Source of the DNA: Thermomonas sp.
Lineage (GTDB): Bacteria; Pseudomonadota; Gammaproteobacteria; Xanthomonadales; Xanthomonadaceae
Assembly: GCA_024711415.1 (NCBI GenBank)
Contig: JANJSW010000175.1
Location: 1-7,146 of the forward strand
Length of the DNA stretch: 7,146 bases
Reading direction: 5' to 3'
The notes beneath the pieces were generated by a model. The model worked only from the letters and a program-made list of their open reading frames with translations, had not been told where the DNA came from and searched no databases. The position numbers and the translations under genes are program-made. Position 1 is the first letter of the stretch; every line of letters starts with the position of its first letter. Of the stretch, positions 1 through 7,146 are shown piece after piece.

Positions 1-1050
1 GATGAAGACGCGATCCAGCCGGATGTCGGTGATCGGCTGGTTGGCGCGCAGGCCCATGTACTTCAGGGCGCGCGCAATGGAATCCTTCTTAACCGGGTCG
101 GTCTCGCGCGCGGGATCGGGGACGTTACCATCCACCGCCAGCACCATTTCCGGCGAGGTGCCCCAGCTCACCTGCGGGCGGATGTCTTCCGCACGCAGTT
201 CGATGTCGACGTCGAAATGCGCGTCGGCATCCGAGACCAGCGTGCGCCACAGCGCCACCGCCGCGTCCCACTGCTCGCCGGCCGGCGCGAACGGACGGCC
301 GCGCACGTAGTCGATGGTGGTGTCGTCCACCGCCACCATGCCGACCCGCGCGCCCGCCTCGATCGCCATGTTGCAGACGGTCATGCGGCCTTCCATCGAC
401 AGCGCGCGGATCGCGCTGCCGGCGAATTCCAGCGCATGGCCGGTGCCGCCGGCGGTGCCGATGCGGCCGATGATCGCCAGCACGATGTCCTTGGCGGTCA
501 CGCCCGGCGGCAGTTCGCCTTCGACGCGCACGCGCATGTTCTTCATTTTCTGCGCGACCAGGCATTGCGTGGCCAGCACGTGTTCGACCTCCGAGGTGCC
601 GATGCCATGCGCCAAGGCTCCAAAAGCACCATGCGTGGAGGTATGCGAATCGCCGCAGACCACGGTCATGCCCGGCAGCGTGGCGCCCTGCTCCGGGCCG
701 ACCACGTGGACGATGCCCTGGCGCGGGTCGTCCATCGGGAACTCGGTGATGCCGAAGTCGGCGCAGTTCTCGTCCAGCGTGCGCACCTGGATGCGCGAGG
801 TCTGGTCGGCGATGGCGGCCAGCCCGCCGGCGCGCTCGGTCCGCGTGGTCGGCACGTTGTGGTCGGGCGTGGCGAGGTTGGCGTCCACCCGCCACGGCCT
901 GCGCCCGGCCAGCCGCAGGCCTTCGAACGCCTGCGGCGAGGTCACTTCGTGGAGGATGTGGCGGTCGATGTAGAGCAGCGAGGAACCGTCGTCGCGACGG
1001 CTGACCTCATGCATCCCCCACAGCTTGTCGTACAGCGTCTTGCCGGCCAT
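1..1050 (-). CDS. leuC: 3-isopropylmalate dehydratase large subunit, N-terminal part (runs off left edge)
   Basis: LeuC, with LeuD, isomerises 2-isopropylmalate to 3-isopropylmalate in cytoplasmic leucine biosynthesis, using a [4Fe-4S] cluster (family knowledge). The 350 residues visible here read as aconitase-superfamily LeuC throughout: [10 protein letters not shown] at the N-terminus, YIDRH at 27-31, [12 protein letters not shown] at 35-46, [15 protein letters not shown] at 132-146, [11 protein letters not shown] at 152-162, and [11 protein letters not shown] at 221-231. The reading ends at LDRVFI, which in E. coli and Xanthomonas LeuC directly precedes the GSCTNSR cluster-ligand motif, so the three Fe-S cysteines and the C-terminal ~120 residues lie outside the window. 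I chose the ATG at 1050 because it gives the usual LeuC N-terminus. An in-frame ATG at 1068 would add MKRDGP; neither has a strong ribosome binding site. The gene is divergent from the LysR gene at 1149. leuD and leuB usually follow leuC, but that region is not visible. Confidence 0.97.
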   Translation of the reverse strand, partial: MAGKTLYDKLWGMHEVSRRDDGSSLLYIDRHILHEVTSPQAFEGLRLAGRRPWRVDANLATPDHNVPTTRTERAGGLAAIADQTSRIQVRTLDENCADFGITEFPMDDPRQGIVHVVGPEQGATLPGMTVVCGDSHTSTHGAFGALAHGIGTSEVEHVLATQCLVAQKMKNMRVRVEGELPPGVTAKDIVLAIIGRIGTAGGTGHALEFAGSAIRALSMEGRMTVCNMAIEAGARVGMVAVDDTTIDYVRGRPFAPAGEQWDAAVALWRTLVSDADAHFDVDIELRAEDIRPQVSWGTSPEMVLAVDGNVPDPARETDPVKKDSIARALKYMGLRANQPITDIRLDRVFI

Positions 1051-1109
1051 CGGCCCATCCCGCTTCATTGCCTGCGGCCAGAGTGCCGGCTTTCCTTCGA
1101 TGACTCAAA

Positions 1110-1126
1110 TGGATATTTTTCATCCA
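1110..1126. promoter_or_regulatory. Candidate LysR-type operator, TGGAT-N7-ATCCA inverted repeat
   Basis: TGGAT at 1110-1114 and ATCCA at 1122-1126 form a perfect 5-bp inverted repeat around an AT-rich 7-bp centre. Two T-N11-A pairs fall in it (T1110/A1122 and T1114/A1126), as in LysR-family boxes, although neither pair is centred exactly on the dyad. It sits about 23 bp upstream of the lysR start and about 60 bp upstream of leuC, a plausible place for an operator serving both. Binding by the adjacent regulator is inferred. Confidence 0.45.
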
Positions 1127-1139
1127 ATCGATTCCTGAC

Positions 1140-1143
1140 AGGA
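1140..1143 (+). promoter_or_regulatory. Ribosome binding site of the LysR gene
   Basis: AGGA ends 5 nt before the ATG at 1149. It supports that start over the out-of-frame ATG at 1144-1146, which lies in the spacer. Confidence 0.6.
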
Positions 1144-1148
1144 ATGCA

Positions 1149-2029
1149 ATGGACCTCGCCAGCCTTGCCGCCTTCGTTGCCGTGGCCGAGCACGGCGGCT
1201 TTTCCAGCGCCGCCGAACAGCTGCACCTCACCCAGCCGGCGGTGAGCAAGCGCATCGCCCAGCTGGAGGCGTCGCTGCAGGCGCAGCTGTTCGACCGGTT
1301 GGGCCGGCAGGTGGTGCTGACCGAGGCCGGGCGCACGCTGCTGCCGCGCGCGCGCCGGCTGCTGGACGACGCAAGCGACGCACGGCGGGCGCTGCGCGAG
1401 GTGGGCGAAGGCGTCGGCGGCGTGCTGCGGTTCGCCACCAGCCACCACATCGGCCTGCACCGGCTGCCGCCGCTGCTGCGCCGGTTCGCGGCGAAGTACC
1501 CGCAGGTGGAGCTGGACATCCGCTTCCTGGATTCCGAGCAGGCCTGGAACGAGGTGCTGCAGGGACGGATCGAGCTGGCGCTGACCACGCTCGGGCCGGC
1601 CACGCCACCGCTGCTGGCGACCGCGCTGTGGGACGACCCGCTGTGCTTCGTCGCCGCGCCCGGCCACCCGCTGGCGCGCAAGGCCCGGCCCACGCTGGCC
1701 GACCTGTCCGCGCATCCGGCGGTGCTGCCGGAGCCGCATACCTTCACCCACCGCATCGTCGCCGACGCCTTCGCCCGCCGCGGCCTGCCGCTGCGGCTGC
1801 GGATGACCAGCAACTACATGGAAACGCTGAAGATGCTCGCGTCGGTGGGGCTGGCCTGGGGCGTGCTGCCGCGGACGATGCTGGACCGCAGCCTGCATGC
1901 GCTGCCGGTCGGCGGACTGAAGCTGTCGCGCCGGCTGGGCTGCGTGACGCATGCCGGACGCACGCCCTCGCGCGCGGCACAGGCGCTCATCGCCGTGCTG
2001 GATGCAGATCGCGAACGGGCGGCGAAGTC

Positions 2030-2033
<4 letters not shown>
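1149..2033 (+). CDS. LysR-family transcriptional regulator divergent from leuC
   Basis: This is a complete 294-residue LysR-type DNA-binding regulator, the normal length for the family. The winged helix-turn-helix occupies about residues 1-60, with FSSAAEQLHLTQPAVSKRI at 18-36, LFDR at 47-50 and LTEAGR at 57-62. A linker helix follows to about 85 (LLPRARRLLDDASDARRAL). The periplasmic-binding-protein-like effector domain runs from about 91 to 290, starting with FATSHHIGLHRLPPLL. The start ATG has an AGGA site 5 nt upstream. The protein resembles the LysR regulators I recall beside leuC in Pseudomonas and xanthomonads, so control of leuCDB, perhaps with a leucine-pathway intermediate as co-inducer, is a reasonable inference. 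The effector cannot be read from the sequence. Its TAG stop overlaps the stop of the convergent diguanylate cyclase gene. Alternative: a regulator of some unrelated target that is merely divergent from leuC. Confidence 0.93.
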
Positions 2034-4933
<2,900 letters not shown>

Positions 4934-4997
4934 GCGCGGCCCGTGGCCGCCGCCGATTCCGGTGGTTCCGCTCTGCAAACCCGCCCCCTGCCGCTGC

Positions 4998-5021
4998 ACG
5001 GGCAGGCCTGCGCCTGCCCGT
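4998..5021 (-). terminator. GC-rich hairpin between the RND permease and the diguanylate cyclase
   Basis: A perfect 9-bp inverted repeat (ACGGGCAGG at 4998-5006, CCTGCCCGT at 5013-5021) flanks a 6-nt loop. It begins 37 bp past the permease stop. No T-tract follows on the minus strand, so intrinsic termination is uncertain. It could equally be a structure in the 5' leader of the diguanylate cyclase mRNA or an mRNA-stabilising element. No other clear function is visible in the 4934-5058 gap. Confidence 0.4.
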
Positions 5022-5025
5022 TGCC

Positions 5026-5034
5026 AATCTAGCA
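5026..5034 (-). promoter_or_regulatory. Weak extended -10 promoter candidate for the diguanylate cyclase
   Basis: On the minus strand the bases read TGC-TAGATT, an extended -10 (TGn) with 4 of 6 matches to TATAAT. No recognisable -35 lies at 15-18 bp. If used, transcription would start near 5019, at the edge of the hairpin, leaving a leader of about 85 nt. It is a tentative call from motif alone. Confidence 0.25.
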
Positions 5035-5058
5035 TCGCGGTTGTGACAGCGGCCGGCG

Positions 5059-7146
5059 TCAGCCGCCGGCTTCGCTCCTGCGCACCTTGAACCAGGCCGC
5101 GTACAGTGCCGGCAGGAAGAACAGGGTGAGCAGGGTCGCCACCGTCAGCCCGCCCATGATCGCCACCGCCATCGAACCGTAGAAGGCGCTGCGCGACAGC
5201 GGGATCATCGCCAGGATCGCCGCCAGCGCGGTCAGCACGATCGGGCGGAAGCGGCGCACGGTGGCATCGATGATCGCGTGCCAGCGGTCGTGGCCGGCAT
5301 CGATGTCCTGCTGGATCTGGTCCACCAGGATGACCGAGTTGCGCATGATCATGCCGGCCAGCGCGATCGTGCCCAGCATCGCCACGAACCCGAACGGCAC
5401 CCGGAACAGCAGCAGCGCCAGCACCACCCCGATCAGCCCCAGCGGCGCGGTCAGCAGCACCAGCGCGGTGCGCGGGAAGCTGCGCAGCTGCAGCATCAGC
5501 AGCGCGGTGACCACCAGCAGGAACAGCGGCAGGCCGGCCTTGATCGAGTTCTGTCCGCGCGCGGAATCCTCCACCGTGCCGCCGGTCTCCAGCAGGTAGC
5601 CTTCAGGCAGCGCGGCGCGGATCCCATCCAGGGTTGGCAGGATCCGCGCCACCACCGTCGGCGGGGTCAGCGCGTCGGTACGGATGTCGGCGCGCACGGT
5701 CACCGTGGGCAGACGGTTGCGATGCCAGATGATGCCGTCCTCGAAGCCGTATTCCAGCGTGGCGATCTGCGCCAGCGGCACGCTGCCGCCGGGCGTCGGC
5801 ACTGCCAGGCTGCCCAGCAGGTCGGGCCGCGTGCGTTCTTCGCCAGTGCCGCGCAACAGGATTTCGATCAGCTCGTTGTCCTCGCGGTAGGTGCTGACCG
5901 ACAGCCCCGACAGCGAACCAGACAGGAAATGCGCCAGCTGCGCGCTGCTCACGCCCAGCGCGCGGGCGCGGTCCTGGTCGATGCGCAGCCGCACCACCTT
6001 GCTGGGTTCGCCCCAGTCGAGGTTGACGTTGGCCACGTCCGGATCGGCGCGCACCTTGTCGGCCACCCGGCGGGCGATCGCCTGCACCTGGCCGATGTCC
6101 TCGCCGGAGACGCGGAACTGCACCGGGTAGCCCACCGGTGGGCCGTTCTCCAGCCGGGTGACGCGCAGCTGCAGCTCAGGGAACTGCGGCGCGACCTCCC
6201 CGATCAGCCAGCTGCGGGTCGCTTCGCGCGCTTCCAGGTCCTTGGCCAGCACCACGAACTGGCTGAAGTTGGCGGCCGGCAGCTGCTGGTCCAGCGGCAG
6301 GTAGAAGCGCGGCGAACCGGTGCCGACGTAGGCGACGTAGTTCTCGATGCCTTCGCGCGATTTCAGCAGCGCCTCCAGCTTGCGCGCCTGCGCATCGGTG
6401 GACCGCAGCGAGCTGCCTTCGGCCAGCTCCAGGTCCACCATCAGCTCCGGCCGGACCGAATCCGGGAAGAACTGCTGCGGAACGAAGCGGAACAGCGCGA
6501 TCGAGACCACGAACGCGGCCACGGTGGCGCCGATCACCAGCCAGCGGTGGCGCAGGCAGAAGTCCAGCCAGCCGCGCAGGCGACGGTAGAAAGCGCTGTC
6601 GTAAGGATCGTGCGCGTGTGCGGCGGCGGGCTCGAATGGCGCGCCGCCAAAACGCTGGCGCAGGCGCTGCATCAAGGTCGGACGCAGGTGCGCATCGTGC
6701 AGGTCCGGCAGCATCTTGTCGCCCAGCCACGGAATGAACAGCACCGCCGCCACCCACGACACGCACAGCGCGATCGCCACCACCTGGAACAGTGAGCGGG
6801 TGTATTCGCCGGTGCTCGACGCCGCGGTGGCGATCGGCAGGAAGCCGGCCGCGGTCACCAGCGTGCCGGTCAGCATCGGGAACGCGGTCGATTCCCACGC
6901 GAAGCTCGCCGCCTTCAACCGCGAGTAGCCCTGCTCCATCTTGATCGCCATCATCTCCACCGCAATGATCGCGTCGTCCACCAGCAGGCCCAGCGCCAAC
7001 ACCAGCGCGCCGAGGGAAATCTTGTGCAGGCCGATGTCCAGGTAATGCATGGTGGCGAAGGTCATCGCCAGCACCAGCGGAATCGACAGTGCCACCACCA
7101 GCCCGGTGCGCATGCCGAGCGAGAAGAAGCTCACCAGCAGAACGAT
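5059..7146 (-). CDS. RND-family efflux permease, C-terminal two-thirds (runs off right edge)
   Basis: This is the inner-membrane proton-driven permease of a tripartite resistance-nodulation-division efflux pump. The window holds 695 residues; full-length relatives are about 1,020-1,050, so roughly 340 N-terminal residues (TM1 and porter subdomains PN1/PN2) are missing. Counting from the window edge, the reading starts in TM2. TM4 carries GLLVDDAIIAVE with the proton-relay Asp pair at 57-58. TM5-TM6 lie at about 90-140 and TM7 at about 202-222. The second periplasmic porter/docking loop follows to about 535, with PVGYPVQFRVSG near 336-348. TM8-TM12 cover about 538-686. TM10 reads GMIMRNSVILVDQ, with Arg602 where AcrB has Lys940. 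These features place it in the HAE1-like drug/organic-solute branch, nearer TriC-type pumps than AcrB by memory; the substrate cannot be assigned. A membrane fusion protein gene is expected upstream, off the window. The protein ends in RRSEAGG. The diguanylate cyclase follows on the same strand. Confidence 0.94.
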   Translation of the reverse strand: MVLLVSFFSLGMRTGLVVALSIPLVLAMTFATMHYLDIGLHKISLGALVLALGLLVDDAIIAVEMMAIKMEQGYSRLKAASFAWESTAFPMLTGTLVTAAGFLPIATAASSTGEYTRSLFQVVAIALCVSWVAAVLFIPWLGDKMLPDLHDAHLRPTLMQRLRQRFGGAPFEPAAAHAHDPYDSAFYRRLRGWLDFCLRHRWLVIGATVAAFVVSIALFRFVPQQFFPDSVRPELMVDLELAEGSSLRSTDAQARKLEALLKSREGIENYVAYVGTGSPRFYLPLDQQLPAANFSQFVVLAKDLEAREATRSWLIGEVAPQFPELQLRVTRLENGPPVGYPVQFRVSGEDIGQVQAIARRVADKVRADPDVANVNLDWGEPSKVVRLRIDQDRARALGVSSAQLAHFLSGSLSGLSVSTYREDNELIEILLRGTGEERTRPDLLGSLAVPTPGGSVPLAQIATLEYGFEDGIIWHRNRLPTVTVRADIRTDALTPPTVVARILPTLDGIRAALPEGYLLETGGTVEDSARGQNSIKAGLPLFLLVVTALLMLQLRSFPRTALVLLTAPLGLIGVVLALLLFRVPFGFVAMLGTIALAGMIMRNSVILVDQIQQDIDAGHDRWHAIIDATVRRFRPIVLTALAAILAMIPLSRSAFYGSMAVAIMGGLTVATLLTLFFLPALYAAWFKVRRSEAGG

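Larger units (their letters stand above)
1051..1148. promoter_or_regulatory. Divergent leuC / lysR control region
   Basis: This is the 98-bp gap between the divergent leuC and lysR starts (80 bp if leuC begins at 1068). It must hold the promoters of both genes. About 1098-1138 is clearly AT-richer than the surrounding coding DNA. No pair of good sigma70 hexamers is convincing on either strand. An inverted repeat at 1110-1126 and the perfect 8-bp palindrome AATCGATT at 1126-1133 lie inside it. The layout is the classic one for a LysR-type regulator that controls itself and its divergent target. Confidence 0.7.

Noticed and set aside
125..1245. Several open frames on both strands over leuC (for example 217-1245 plus and 125-895 minus).
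   Set aside because: All are out of frame with the clear LeuC reading on the minus strand and encode no recognisable protein.
4934..5035. Upstream start for the diguanylate cyclase at 5035.
   Set aside because: It would add 34 Gly/Arg/Gln-rich residues before a well-formed signal peptide, would include the hairpin in coding sequence, and has no better ribosome binding site.
5052..5070. GCCGGC repeated either side of the permease stop codon, as a possible terminator stem.
   Set aside because: GCCGGC is itself a palindrome common in GC-rich DNA, the stem is only 6 bp, and no T-tract follows.
5278..6795. A 505-codon plus-strand open frame antisense to the RND permease.
   Set aside because: Low-complexity Gln/Arg/His/Ala composition and no domain; the opposite strand is an unmistakable RND permease.

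Overview
The window is high-GC, densely coding bacterial chromosome. It most likely comes from the Xanthomonadaceae/Lysobacteraceae (the Xanthomonas, Stenotrophomonas, Lysobacter or Luteimonas neighbourhood). I base this on the LeuC sequence, which closely follows the xanthomonad LeuC I remember, on the strong GC bias at third codon positions, and on the architecture of the sensory diguanylate cyclase. Placement by memory of family sequences is inference; no search was run.

Layout: (1) 1-1050, minus strand: the N-terminal ~350 residues of leuC (3-isopropylmalate dehydratase large subunit). The gene runs off the left edge just before its first Fe-S cysteine motif. (2) 1051-1148: a short, relatively AT-rich divergent promoter region with an inverted repeat (TGGAT-N7-ATCCA). 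(3) 1149-2033, plus strand: a complete LysR-type regulator, the likely regulator of the divergent leu genes. (4) 2030-4933, minus strand: a complete 967-residue membrane-bound diguanylate cyclase with a signal peptide, 14 Reg_prop blades (two seven-bladed propellers), a Y_Y_Y domain, one membrane helix, a short coiled coil and a GGEEF cyclase domain. Its stop codon and the lysR stop share one CTAG tetranucleotide. (5) 4934-5058: a 125-bp gap with a 9-bp perfect hairpin and a weak extended -10 candidate. (6) 5059-7146, minus strand: the C-terminal ~695 residues of an RND-family efflux permease that runs off the right edge.

Functionally there are two modules. The left half is leucine biosynthesis with its divergent regulator. 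The right half pairs an RND efflux pump with a downstream, same-strand periplasmic-sensing c-di-GMP synthase, which could couple sensing of an extracytoplasmic compound to both export and lifestyle switching. That coupling is inferred only from adjacency. I found no tRNA, rRNA, CRISPR array, insertion sequence or other mobile-element signature. Long antisense open frames are present but look like by-products of high GC.
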